A stretch of 64,000 bases of DNA from Cellulosimicrobium cellulans. Its GTDB lineage: Bacteria > Actinomycetota > Actinomycetes > Actinomycetales > Cellulomonadaceae. Each line of letters starts with the position of its first letter. The first letter of the stretch is position 1. Positions 24,544-36,508 of the stretch are shown one piece after another. The notes beneath the pieces were generated by a model. It saw nothing but the letters and a program-made list of their open reading frames with translations. It was not told the origin of the DNA and did not search any database. The stretch lies in contig NZ_VEGH01000003.1 in the NCBI RefSeq assembly GCF_007679345.1, forward strand, positions 372,001 to 436,000, written 5' to 3'. The position numbers were made by a program, and so were the translations under genes.

Positions 24544-27500
24544 ATGCGGTACGGGGTCCTGGGGCCCGTGGAGCTCGTGACCGCGGAGGGGGCCGAACCT
24601 GTCCGCGGCTCGCGCCAGCGCGCTCTGCTCGCGGTGCTGCTCGCGCACAGGGGGTCGCTGGTCCCGCGCGAGCGGCTCATCGCCGCGCTGTGGCCCGCCG
24701 GGCCCCCGCCCAGCTCCGAGCACACCCTGCACAGCCACGCGTCGCGGATCCGCGCGCTGGTGGGCGCCGACCTGCGCGCGGTGCCGGGCGGCTACCGCCT
24801 CGACCCGCAGGACCTGGACGCGGACCGCTTCGACCGTGCGGTGCGCGCCGTGACCCGCGGCGCCACCGGACGCGGGCGGCCGGACGCCCGGGACTCGCCT
24901 GCGCACGCCGCGGAGGTGCTGGCCGAGGCGCTCGCCCTGTGGCGCGGGCCGGCGTTCGGGTCGGAGGCGGACCTGCCGGAGGTGCAGGCCGAGGCGGAAC
25001 GGCTGGAGACCGCCCGCCGCAGCGCGCACGAGGCGCTCGCCCGCGCGCTCGTCGACACGGATCCCGAGCGCGCCGCGGACGCGGCGGAGCGGGCGCTGGA
25101 CGGCGACCCGTACCGCGAGGGCGCGTGGGCCCTGCTCGTGCGGGCCCGCACCGCGGAGGGCCGCCCGGGCGAGGCGGTGCTCGCGTACCTGCGGGCGGCG
25201 GCGGCGCTCGACGAGATCGGGCTGCTGCCCTCGCAGGAGCTGCGGTCCGCCCACGCCGGGGCGCTGGCCGCGGGCCGGCCGCCGACGCCCGTCGGCACCC
25301 GCCCGGGCGCGTCCCGGGCCGAGGGGCGGGGCGTCCTGCCCACCGGACCCGGCGCCGGTCCCGGCCGCGCCGGCACCCCGTCCGTCGGGCCCGCGACCCG
25401 CGGCGCCGGTCCGGGCACGCCCGGGGGCCATGACGCGGCCGCCGCCCCGGCGCGGTCCCGCGGCGGGCGGGACGCACCGGCGGTCCCCTCGGCGAGGTCC
25501 GACCCCGGCGCGGCGGTCGACGGCCCCGCGGACCCGGCCCCGTCGGGCACCCGCGCGCCGGCCCCGGGGACGGCGAGCACGGCCGTGGCAGCCGGCGGCC
25601 GCCCGACGGGCAGCACGGCGGCGGGCGCGCGCACGTCGCGACGCACCTCGCCCGACGACCCGCCGACGACCACCGCCCCGGCCGCGAGCGACCGCGACCG
25701 CCCCCGCGCCCCGACCGGGCAGCAGCCTCCCCGCCCCGACCGCCCCGCTCCCTCGCCGCTCCCCCGTCCCCGCACGTCCTTCGTCGGCCGGGAGGCCGAG
25801 CTGCGCGCGGCCCGGGACCTGCTCGAGCGGAGCGCGCTGGTCACCTTCGTCGGCCCCGGCGGGGTCGGCAAGACGCGCCTCGCGCTGGAGTCCGCGGCGC
25901 GGGTGACCGCCCCGCTGGTCCCCCGGTTCGTCGAGCTCGCGGCGGTGCGCGACCCAGCAGCCGTCGCCACCGCGATCGCCCACGGCCTCGACGCCGACCC
26001 CACCGACGCCCCCGCCCAGGTCCTGGCCCGCGCGGGGACCCGCGCGACGGTCCTGGTCCTGGACAACTGCGAGCACGTGGCGGGGGCGGTGGCGGAGTGC
26101 GTGGACCTGCTGCTGTCCGAGCCCGGCCCGCTCCGGGTGCTGGCGACCAGCCGGACCCCGCTCGGCGTCGCGGGCGAGCACGTGCTCCTGGTCGAGCCGC
26201 TGGGCACCGCCGGCCCGGGGTCGGCCGCGGCGCGGCTGTTCCGGGACCGGGCCCGCGCCGCGTCCGGGCGCGCCACCGCACCCGCGGCGCACGCCGACGG
26301 CGCGACGGGCGCCCCCGCCCCCGACCCCGTCACCCGCATCGTCGCGCGCCTCGACGGCCTGCCGCTCGCCGTCGAGATGGCCGCCGCCCGCACCGCCACG
26401 CTCACCGTCGCCGACCTGGCGGACCTGCTCGACGCCCGGCTGGACGCCCTGGTCCAGCCCCGCCGGGACGCCCCCGCGCGGCACCGGTCGCTCGCCGCGC
26501 TCGTCGGCTGGTCGCGCGAGCTGCTGACCCGGGACGGGCGCACGGCGCTGGACGGCTGGCCGGTGTTCGCCACCGCGTGCCCGCCCGACCTCGCGGCCCG
26601 CGTGCTCGACGTCCCGGCCCGGACCGCCGAGCTGCTCGCCGCGGCCTCGCTGCTGGTGCGCGACGACGCCCGCGGCCGGACCCGGTACCGGATGCTGCAG
26701 ACCGTGCGGGCGGTCGTGGGCCCGCCCCCGGAACCGGTGCGGGCGCGGCACGCCGCCGTCCTCCTCGACGTGGCCCGGGACGCCGACCGGGCCCTGCGCG
26801 GTCCCGGCGAGCCCGAGGCCCGCGCGCAGCTCACGGCGCTGCTGCCCGACCTGCGCGTCGCCCACGCCTGGGCCGCGACCCACGACCCGGACCTCGCCGT
26901 GCGGCTCACCCGCGCGCTGCACCGGCACGCGGTCGACGCCCTGCGCACCGACGTGCTCGCCTGGCCGGTCCCCGGGCGGGAGGACGCCCCCGCCGTGCTC
27001 GCGGCGCTCGCGGCCCGCGCGCTGGTGCAGGGGCACCGCGGCGGTGCCGGCCGCCGCGCCCAGCAGGCGCTCGCGGGCGCCACCGACGCCGCGGACCGGC
27101 TGCACGCGCTCGAGGTGCTGGCGGACCTGGCGCTGTTCGAGGGGCGCACCGAGGACGCGGTCGCCCTGGGCGGCCGGATCGCCGCCGAGGCCCAGCACGC
27201 CGCCGACCCGCACTACCGGGTGATCGGCCTGACCTACCCCGCGCTCGTGGCGGCCTACCGGGACCGGCCGCTCGCCGCCGACGCCGCGCTCGCCCAGCTG
27301 CGGCGCGCCGTGCACCCCGTGCACGCCGCCCCGTCCGACCGCGCCTGGCTCGCGTTCGCCACCGGGGAGGTGCTGGCGCGCACCGACCCCGCCGCGGCGG
27401 TCGCGGCGCTCGCGGACGCCCGCGACCTCGCCGACGCGGTGGGCGACCGGTACCTGTCGGGCGTCGCCCGGGCCGCCACCGTGGCCGCCGTCGCGCGCCG

Positions 27501-28008
27501 CCCCGACCCGGCGGGGGCGCTCGACGACCTGCTGGCGCTGGCCCGGGACTGGGCGCCGGCGGGCAACCGCACGCACCTGCTCACCGCCCTGCGCAACGCC
27601 GTCCCGCTGCTGCTCCGCCTGGGCCGGCCGGAGGAGGCGGCCCTGCTGCTCGGCGCGGTGACCGCCCCGGACCTGCCGGTGACCTACGGGGTCGAGGCCG
27701 ACGCGCTCGCGGCCGCGCGGACCGGGCTCGACGCCGTGCTGGGCGGCCGGCGGCTCGCGGAGCTGGTCGACGCGGGCTCCGACGACGACCTCGGCGCCGC
27801 GGTCGACCGGTTGGCCGCGCCGGTCGCGCCGGTCGCGCCGTCCCCGACGACGCCGTCGGCGCCCGCGCCGGCCCCCGACGACCCGACCGCCACCGCGGCA
27901 CCGCGCGGCCCGCGGAGGCCCGCGCCGCCCGGCGGCCCCGGGGACGTCGCACCGACGCGCCGCGCGCACGCCGCCGCCGCGGCCCCGCGTCAGCCGCGCA
28001 GCCGGTAG
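24544..28008 (+). CDS. SARP/AfsR-like regulator with STAND ATPase domain
   Basis: A 1154-aa regulator. The N-terminal OmpR-like winged helix begins MRYGVLGPVELVTAEG and includes SRQRALLAVLLAHRGSLV. A bacterial transcriptional activator domain fills about residues 95-240 (DADRFDRAV to LLPSQELRSAHAGAL). Then comes about 170 residues of Pro/Ala/Arg/Thr low complexity, followed by an NTPase with Walker A FVGPGGVGKTRLAL (about 433-446) and Walker B VLVLDNCEH (about 503). The last third is Ala/Leu-rich helical repeat, TPR-like. Such proteins activate secondary-metabolite or stress genes; no biosynthetic cluster is visible beside it. ATG 24544 begins the domain directly. Its 3' end overlaps the convergent methyltransferase gene by 19 bp. 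Confidence 0.83.
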   Translation: MRYGVLGPVELVTAEGAEPVRGSRQRALLAVLLAHRGSLVPRERLIAALWPAGPPPSSEHTLHSHASRIRALVGADLRAVPGGYRLDPQDLDADRFDRAVRAVTRGATGRGRPDARDSPAHAAEVLAEALALWRGPAFGSEADLPEVQAEAERLETARRSAHEALARALVDTDPERAADAAERALDGDPYREGAWALLVRARTAEGRPGEAVLAYLRAAAALDEIGLLPSQELRSAHAGALAAGRPPTPVGTRPGASRAEGRGVLPTGPGAGPGRAGTPSVGPATRGAGPGTPGGHDAAAAPARSRGGRDAPAVPSARSDPGAAVDGPADPAPSGTRAPAPGTASTAVAAGGRPTGSTAAGARTSRRTSPDDPPTTTAPAASDRDRPRAPTGQQPPRPDRPAPSPLPRPRTSFVGREAELRAARDLLERSALVTFVGPGGVGKTRLALESAARVTAPLVPRFVELAAVRDPAAVATAIAHGLDADPTDAPAQVLARAGTRATVLVLDNCEHVAGAVAECVDLLLSEPGPLRVLATSRTPLGVAGEHVLLVEPLGTAGPGSAAARLFRDRARAASGRATAPAAHADGATGAPAPDPVTRIVARLDGLPLAVEMAAARTATLTVADLADLLDARLDALVQPRRDAPARHRSLAALVGWSRELLTRDGRTALDGWPVFATACPPDLAARVLDVPARTAELLAAASLLVRDDARGRTRYRMLQTVRAVVGPPPEPVRARHAAVLLDVARDADRALRGPGEPEARAQLTALLPDLRVAHAWAATHDPDLAVRLTRALHRHAVDALRTDVLAWPVPGREDAPAVLAALAARALVQGHRGGAGRRAQQALAGATDAADRLHALEVLADLALFEGRTEDAVALGGRIAAEAQHAADPHYRVIGLTYPALVAAYRDRPLAADAALAQLRRAVHPVHAAPSDRAWLAFATGEVLARTDPAAAVAALADARDLADAVGDRYLSGVARAATVAAVARRPDPAGALDDLLALARDWAPAGNRTHLLTALRNAVPLLLRLGRPEEAALLLGAVTAPDLPVTYGVEADALAAARTGLDAVLGGRRLAELVDAGSDDDLGAAVDRLAAPVAPVAPSPTTPSAPAPAPDDPTATAAPRGPRRPAPPGGPGDVAPTRRAHAAAAAPRQPRSR

Positions 28009-29144
28009 AACCGGAAGAGGTCGTGCTCGACCGGCAGCACCTCCGTGGCCGAGAACCCCGCCCCGCGCGCGTACCCGGCCAGCGTCGCCGGCCGCATCAC
28101 GGTCCCGGTCCCGACCCCGCCGGGGTGCGACAGCCCGTCGGGCAGGCACACCCCGAGCGAGAACCCGTAGTACCACCGGTCGAGCGGCCCGGCCGGCGCG
28201 GTGAACTCCTCCGCCACCCGCTCGTCCGCGACCAGCACCCAGCCGTCGTCCGCGACCAGGGACCGCAGCGACGCCAGCACCGCGACCGGGTCGGCGAGGT
28301 CGTGCACGCACTCGAACGCGGTGCCGACGTCGTATCCCCCGGCCGCGCCGGACGGCCCGAGCGAGGCCGCGTCTGCCGCGACGAACCGCACCCGGTCCTC
28401 GACCCCCCGGGCCGCGGCGTGCCGCCGGGCCGCCGCCACCGACGCCGGGTCGAGGTCCACGCCCGTGATCTCCGCGTCCTCGTACGCGAGCGCCAGGCCG
28501 ATCGAGGACCAGCCCTCGCCGCAGCCGACGTCGACCACCCGGGCCCCGGCGCGCAGCCGCGCGTCGAGGTCCGGCAGCGCGTCCGCGACGAGACGGGCCA
28601 GCCCGTGCAGGAAGAAGGGCCGGTTGAGCGCGGCCTGCGCCTCCCGGGCGTCCGCACCGAGGCGCTCCCACGGGACCCCGCCGCCGGACCGGTACGCCGC
28701 GTGCAGATCGTCCGACACGCGCACGCTCGCGGCGTGCATCCTGCCCAGCGGCGCGAGGTAGTCGGGCGAGTCCGGGTCGGCCAGCACCTCGGCGGCACCC
28801 GGCGTGAGCACGAACGCGCCGCCCACCGGCACCACGTACCCCGCGGCGGCCTGGTGCTCCAGCCACTCGCGCGCGTACCGCGGGTGCGTGGCGGTCCGGC
28901 CGGCGAGCTCGTCCGCGGTGCACGGGCCGTGCTGCGCGAGCGCGCGGTACCAGCCGAGCCGGTCGCCGGCGTGCACGGCCGCGAGCTCCTGCGCGCCGAG
29001 GCTCGCGGCGAACACCCGGCCCGCCACCTCGGCCGTGCCCGGGCCGGCGGGCTCGAGCAGGTCGCCGGGCCGGGCGTGCGCTCCCGGCACGGGCGCAGCG
29101 GCCCCCGCCGTGGTCGCGGGCGTCGTCGGCGTGGTCGTGGACAT
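27990..29144 (-). CDS. Class I SAM-dependent methyltransferase with N-terminal winged helix
   Basis: A 384-aa methyltransferase. The N-terminal ~150 residues resemble the dimerisation/winged-helix domain of O-methyltransferases (LAQHGPCTADELAGRTATHP). The catalytic Rossmann domain has motif I VVDVGCGEGWSSIGLAL (about residue 203), an acidic motif II ITGVDLDPAS, and motif III-like DVGTAFECVHDLADP. It resembles cyanobacterial and actinobacterial small-molecule methyltransferases, not RNA enzymes. The start at 29144 has a GAGGGGG ribosome site. It is convergent with the SARP gene and overlaps its last 19 bp. A shared small-molecule pathway is possible but not shown. Confidence 0.8.
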   Translation of the reverse strand: MSTTTPTTPATTAGAAAPVPGAHARPGDLLEPAGPGTAEVAGRVFAASLGAQELAAVHAGDRLGWYRALAQHGPCTADELAGRTATHPRYAREWLEHQAAAGYVVPVGGAFVLTPGAAEVLADPDSPDYLAPLGRMHAASVRVSDDLHAAYRSGGGVPWERLGADAREAQAALNRPFFLHGLARLVADALPDLDARLRAGARVVDVGCGEGWSSIGLALAYEDAEITGVDLDPASVAAARRHAAARGVEDRVRFVAADAASLGPSGAAGGYDVGTAFECVHDLADPVAVLASLRSLVADDGWVLVADERVAEEFTAPAGPLDRWYYGFSLGVCLPDGLSHPGGVGTGTVMRPATLAGYARGAGFSATEVLPVEHDLFRFYRLRG

Positions 29145-29251
29145 GCGGTCCCCCTCGCGGGTCGGGCCGCCGGCCGGGCGCCGGCGGGACCGCACCAGGA
29201 CGCACCCGTCCCCTCGCACGACGCTCGCAACCCCCTCGCAGCGGGGGCGGC

Positions 29252-29461
29252 TCAGCCCTGGTCCGCGCGCAGCGCCCCCGTCGCCCGGAACGTGTCCGCG
29301 ATCTGCTGCGCCTGGGCGGACACCAGCCGCCGGTAGAGGTCGTACGCCTCGTCGACCCGGGCGGGCAGGTCCCCGCGGGTGCGGGCGAGCTGCCAGTCCC
29401 GCTTCGCCGCCGCGATGTCCGCGTTGGTGATCACCACCCGCGCGTCGTCCTGTTCCGCCAT
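29252..29461 (-). CDS. Small conserved-looking hypothetical protein
   Basis: A 69-aa soluble protein I do not recognise. It reads as two amphipathic helices: NADIAAAKRDWQLARTRG and VDEAYDLYRRLVSAQAQQIADT, with an acidic, Gln-rich character and no membrane segment or signal peptide. Coding is supported by the single clean frame and an AT-richer upstream patch (CGCATAACGGG on the minus strand), a plausible promoter. An upstream in-frame ATG at 29473 would add four residues. It lies between the methyltransferase and the divergent trehalose operon. Confidence 0.6.
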   Translation of the reverse strand: MAEQDDARVVITNADIAAAKRDWQLARTRGDLPARVDEAYDLYRRLVSAQAQQIADTFRATGALRADQG

Positions 29462-29744
29462 GACCCCGAGCATGGGTCCGATTTGCCCGTTATGCGATAG
29501 TCCGACGGGGTGAACAGGGCATCTGCGCCGGGTGAACTCCCCGCGGACGCCGCCCGTTCGGCCCAGCGCGGGGTCCGCGGGGCCGCCGGCAGGGCCCCGG
29601 CCCCCGCCCGCCGCCCACCCCGCGGCGCTCCCGCCGCGCCCCCGGCTCCCGTTCGTCCTGCGCACCTGGGGGGTCCCCTGGCACGCTGTGCCCAGGAGCG
29701 GCGACCCGCCGCCCGCCCCACCTGCCCCCGGAGGACTGACGCGC

Positions 29745-31981
<2,237 letters not shown>

Positions 31982-31985
<4 letters not shown>

Positions 31986-34513
31986 CCGTCGACCGCGGGG
32001 CCGAGCCCCGGACCCCCAGCCGCCGCCTGCCCGCACCGGGGCGACCGGTCCCGACGTCGACGTACCGGCTCCAGCTCGGGGCCGACCTGACCCTGGACGA
32101 CGCCGCGGACCTGGTGCCGTACCTCGCCGACATCGGCGTGACCCACGTGTACCTGTCGCCCGTCCTCACGGCGGCGCCGGGCTCGACGCACGGCTACGAC
32201 GTCGTCGACCACGACGAGGTGTCGCCGGTGCTCGGCGGCGAGCCGGCCCTGCGCCGGCTCGCCGACCGGGCGCACGAGGCGGGCCTCGGCCTCGTGCTGG
32301 ACATCGTGCCGAACCACATGGCCGTGCCCACCCCCGCGTGGCACAACAAGGCCCTGTGGTCCGTGCTGGCCGAGGGCCCCGCGTCGCCGTACGCGTCGTG
32401 GTTCGACGTCGACTGGTCCGCCGGCGAGGGCGACGTCCTGATGCCGGTGCTCGGCGACCGGATCGGTGCCGTGCTCGCGTCCGGCGAGATCCGGCTGGAG
32501 CACCAGGTCGTGCCGGGTCAGGGCGACGAGCCCCAGCCCGTGCTGCGCTACTACGACCACACCTTCCCGGTCCGCCCGGGCACCGAGGCGCTGCCGCTGG
32601 CCGAGCTGCTGGAGCGGCAGCACTACCGGCTGGCGTACTGGCGGGTCGCCGACGAGGAGCTCAACTACCGGCGGTTCTTCGACGTCGGCACGCTCGCCGC
32701 GATCCGCGTCGAGGACCCGGCCGTGTTCGACGCGACGCACGCCCTGGTGCTGCGCCTGCTCGACGAGGGCGTGCTCGACGGCCTGCGGATCGACCACCCG
32801 GACGGCCTGGCCGACCCGGGCGGCTACCTGGAGCGGCTGCGCGACCGCTCGGGCGGCGCGTGGGTCGTGGTCGAGAAGATCCTGCAGGGCGACGAGGAGC
32901 TGCCCGCCGACTGGGACACCGCCGGCACCACCGGTTACGAGGCGCTGTGGCGGATCCAGCAGGCCTTCGTCGACCCCGGCGGCGGTGCCCGGCTCGGCGC
33001 GCTCATGCACCGGCTGACCGGCGAGGCGTCCGACGCGCTGCCCGAGGTGGTCGACACCGCCAAGCGTCAGATCGTCGACCGCGCCCTCTACGCCGAGGTG
33101 TACCGGCTGACCGAGCTCGCCGCCGAGGTGTGCCGCGGCGACCTCCGGCTGCGGGACCACACGTGGCGGTCGCTGCACGACTGCCTGGTGGAGCTGCTGG
33201 TCGCGATGGACCGGTACCGCGCGTACGTCGTGCCGGGCCGCGCGCCGCACCCGGCCGACGTCGAGGTGCTGGAGCAGGCGGCCCGGGCCGCCCGGGCGCG
33301 GCTGGCGCCCGAGCGGGCCGCCACCATGGACGTCCTGGTGGACCTGCTGCTCGGCCGCGAGGTCGGCAGCGCCGGCCGCACCCGGGAGCCGCAGCGCGAC
33401 GAGCTGGTCGTGCGGTTCCAGCAGACCTGCGGCGCCGTCATGGCCAAGGGCGTCGAGGACACCGCCTTCTACCGGTGGACGCACCTGGTGTCGCTCACCG
33501 AGGTCGGCGGCGAGCCCGAGCGGTTCGCCCTGTCCCCCACCGAGCTGCTCGCCTGGGCGGTCCGCGCCCAGCAGCAGACGCCGCTCGGCATGACCACGCT
33601 CTCGACGCACGACACCAAGCGCAGCGAGGACGTCCGGGCCCGGCTCGGCGTGCTGTCCGAGCTGCCGGTCGAGTGGGCCGAGCTGGTCGGGCGGCTGCGC
33701 GAGGCCACGGCGTCCTACCGCAGCACCCTGCTCGACGGCCGCGCCGAGAACCTGCTGTGGCAGACGCTCGCCGGGACCTGGACCGCCGACGGCCCGATCG
33801 CCGCCGAGCGGCTCACCGAGTACCTCACCAAGGCCGTCCGGGAGGCCAAGGACCGCACGTCGTGGACCAGCCCGGACGAGGCGTACGAGCGCGCGGTGCT
33901 CGACGTCGCCGTCCAGGCGCTGGGCGACGAGCGGGTCGCGGCCCTGCTCGCCGAGTGGGAGCACCGGACCAGGGACGCCGTGCGGGCCGCCGTGCTCGGG
34001 CAGAAGCTCGTGCAGCTCACCCTGCCGGGCGTCGCCGACGTCTACCAGGGCACCGAGGTGCCCGCCGTCGCGCTGGTCGACCCGGACAACCGGCGCCCGG
34101 TGGACCACGCGGCGATCGCCGCCCGGCTCGCCCGGCTCGACGAGGGTGCGGGCGCCCGCGACCTCGCGGACGAGAAGCTGCTGGTCACCTCGCGCGCGCT
34201 CCGGCTGCGCCGGGACCTGCCCGAGGCGTTCACCGGCCCCGGCGCCGGGATCACGCCGCTGCCGCACTCGACCGGCCACGTGCTCACCTATGCCCGCACC
34301 GCCGACGGCGAGCCGCGGGTCGCCGTGGTCGCCACCCGGCTCGCCGCGATGGTCGACCGGCTCGGCGGCTGGGGCGAGCACACGGTCGCCCTGCCCGAGG
34401 GCGACTGGCACGACGTGCTCGCCGACCGGCCCGTCGAGGGCGGCGTGCGCCCGCTGTCCGACCTGCTCGACCGGCTGCCGGTCGCCCTGCTCGTGAGGAG
34501 GACCGACGCGTGA
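31982..34513 (+). CDS. treY: Maltooligosyl trehalose synthase
   Basis: An 843-aa GH13 enzyme that converts the reducing-end alpha-1,4 bond of a malto-oligosaccharide to alpha,alpha-1,1, making maltooligosyl trehalose (EC 5.4.99.15). The start STYRLQLGADLTLDDAADL and YLSPVLTAAPGSTHGYDVVD is typical TreY. Catalytic residues are in DGLRIDHPDGL (about 265), VVVEKILQGDEELP (about 297) and TTLSTHDTKRSED (about 540). A late block TLPGVADVYQGTEVP is also diagnostic. Length fits the family. GTG 31982 overlaps the glgX stop by 4 bp, and its own stop overlaps the treZ start. Confidence 0.93.
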
Positions 34514-36351
34514 GCGACACCCGCGCCGCCCGTGAGATCCGACCCGGCGAGGTGTGGGCGCCCCGGGCGACCACCGTCGCCCTGCACCTGCCGGCGGCCG
34601 ACGACGCCGGGGCCGAGACCGTCCCGCTCACCGCCGCCGGCGACGGCTGGTGGACGGGCGACCGCGACCTGCCGCACGGCACCGACTACGCGTTCGTGCT
34701 CGACGGCGGCGACCCGCGCCCGGACCCGCGCGGCCCCTGGGCGCCCGCGGGCGTGCACGGGCCGAGCCGGGTGTTCGACGCGTCCCGGCACGACTGGTCC
34801 GACCACGGCTGGGCCGGGCGGGACGTGCGCGGCGCGGTCGTCTACGAGCTGCACGTCGGCACGTTCACGCCCGAGGGCACGCTGGACGCCGCGGTCGCGC
34901 ACCTCGACCACCTCGTCTCGACCGGCGTCGAGGTCGTCGAGCTGCTGCCGCTGGCGCCGTTCAACGGCGAGCGCGGCTGGGGCTACGACGGCGTCAGCCT
35001 CTACGGCGTGCACGAGCCCTACGGCGGCCCGGCCGCCCTGCAGCGGTTCGTGGACGCCGCGCACGCCGCCGGGCTCGCGGTCTGCCTGGACGTCGTGCAC
35101 AACCACCTGGGCCCGTCCGGCAACTACCTGGGCGAGTTCGGCCCGTACTTCACCGACGCGCACCACACCCCGTGCGGCGCGGCGATCAACCTGGACGGCG
35201 ACGGCGCGGGCGAGGTGCGCCGGTGGATCGTGGACAGCGCGCTGCGCTGGCTCCGGGACTTCCACGTCGACGCGCTGCGGCTGGACGCCGTGCACGCGCT
35301 GGTCGACGACTCCCCGCGGCACGTCCTCGCGCAGCTGTCGGACGAGGTCGCCGCCCTGGCGGCCGAGCTCGGCCGGCCGCTGTCGCTGATCGCCGAGGTC
35401 GACCTCAACGACCCCGTCTCCGTGACTCCCACCGCCGAGGGCGGCTGGGGCATGACCGCGCAGTGGGCGGACGACGTGCACCACGCGCTGCACGCCCTGC
35501 TCACGGGCGAGCGGCACGGGTACTACGTCGACTTCGGCGCACCCGAGACGCTGCGCAAGGCGTACCGCGACGTGTTCGTGCACGACGGCGGGTACTCGAC
35601 GTTCCGCGAGCGGGACTGGGGCGCCCCGGTGCCGCCCGAGGTCGACGGCCACCGGTTCGTCGTGTTCGGGCAGGACCACGACCAGGTCGGCAACCGGGCC
35701 CTGGGCGACCGGCCGTCCGACGCGCTGGACGACGGGGCACTGGCCGCGTCCGCCGCGCTCGTGCTGCTGTCCCCGTTCACGCCGATGCTGTTCATGGGCG
35801 AGGAGTGGGGCGCCCGGACGCCGTGGATGTACGTCACCGACCACCCCGAGCCCGAGCTCGCCCAGGCGGTGCGCGAGGGCCGGTCGCGGGAGTTCGGCGG
35901 CCACGGCTGGGCGGAGATGTACGGGGCGGACGAGGACACCTTCGAGGTGCCGGATCCGCAGGCGCCGGCCACGTTCGAGGCCGGCCGGCTCGACTGGGAC
36001 GAGCCGACCCTGCCCGGCGGCGAGCGGATGCTCGACTGGTACCGGACGCTCGCGCGGCTGCGCCGCGAGGTGCCGGACCTGGCGTCGGGCGACCGCACGC
36101 GCACGGACGTGACGTGGGCCGAGGGCGCCGAGCCGGTCGACGGCGCGTGGGCCGACTGGCTCGTGCTGCACCGCGGCGACGCCCGCGTGGTGGTGAACCT
36201 CGCGGACGCCGAGCGCACCGTGCCGCTGGCGTCGGCCGGCGAGCTGCGGGTGCTGGCGTCCTGGGCCACGGCCCGGATCGTCCCGGCGAGCGACGGCGAG
36301 AGCACCCAGCTGCTCTTGGGCCCTCGCTCGGTGGCCGTCCTGGCCCCCTGA
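34510..36351 (+). CDS. treZ: Maltooligosyl trehalose trehalohydrolase
   Basis: A 613-aa GH13 enzyme that releases trehalose from maltooligosyl trehalose (EC 3.2.1.141), the last step of the TreX-TreY-TreZ route. The N-terminal beta domain is short (EVWAPRATTVALHLP). The barrel contains YELHVGTFTPEGTLDAAVAHL, DVVHNHLGPSGNYLGEFGP, the nucleophile Asp in DALRLDAVHALVDD (about 255), the Glu in LIAEVDLNDP, and FGQDHDQVGNRALGDR. MGEEWGARTPW is typical of TreZ. GTG 34510 overlaps the treY stop and has a GAGGAGGA ribosome site. The gene ends the operon, followed after 63 bp by a strong palindrome. Confidence 0.93.
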   Translation: MSDTRAAREIRPGEVWAPRATTVALHLPAADDAGAETVPLTAAGDGWWTGDRDLPHGTDYAFVLDGGDPRPDPRGPWAPAGVHGPSRVFDASRHDWSDHGWAGRDVRGAVVYELHVGTFTPEGTLDAAVAHLDHLVSTGVEVVELLPLAPFNGERGWGYDGVSLYGVHEPYGGPAALQRFVDAAHAAGLAVCLDVVHNHLGPSGNYLGEFGPYFTDAHHTPCGAAINLDGDGAGEVRRWIVDSALRWLRDFHVDALRLDAVHALVDDSPRHVLAQLSDEVAALAAELGRPLSLIAEVDLNDPVSVTPTAEGGWGMTAQWADDVHHALHALLTGERHGYYVDFGAPETLRKAYRDVFVHDGGYSTFRERDWGAPVPPEVDGHRFVVFGQDHDQVGNRALGDRPSDALDDGALAASAALVLLSPFTPMLFMGEEWGARTPWMYVTDHPEPELAQAVREGRSREFGGHGWAEMYGADEDTFEVPDPQAPATFEAGRLDWDEPTLPGGERMLDWYRTLARLRREVPDLASGDRTRTDVTWAEGAEPVDGAWADWLVLHRGDARVVVNLADAERTVPLASAGELRVLASWATARIVPASDGESTQLLLGPRSVAVLAP

Positions 36352-36414
36352 CGCCGCGCGGCGCGCGCCGCGCGCACCGTCGACCCCCGCCCCGTGGCTC
36401 CCCGCGCGCCATCC

Positions 36415-36476
36415 GCCGAATGGATCCCTTCGCACCGACACGCCCGCCCGTGTCGGTGCGAAGGGATCCATTCGGC
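36415..36476. repeat. Perfect 28-bp-arm palindrome between treZ and zapE
   Basis: Left arm 36415-36442 and right arm 36449-36476 are exact reverse complements (28 bp), with a 6-nt loop CCCGCC. The arms start GCCGAATGGATCCCTTCG and are clearly less GC-rich than the flanks. It lies between two convergent genes, so it probably terminates both, but the stem is far longer than other terminators here. It shares GCCGA at its outer end and ACCGACACG at its inner end with the repeat at 44661-44733, which suggests a related element class. Confidence 0.8.
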
Positions 36477-36508
36477 ACGTGGGAGGGGCGGGCGCGCGGC
36501 CCGGCCGG

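Noticed and set aside
24067..29205. A 1712-codon minus-strand frame opposite the SARP gene
   Set aside because: It overlaps M20, SARP and methyltransferase genes in non-coding frames and has no domain-like sequence.
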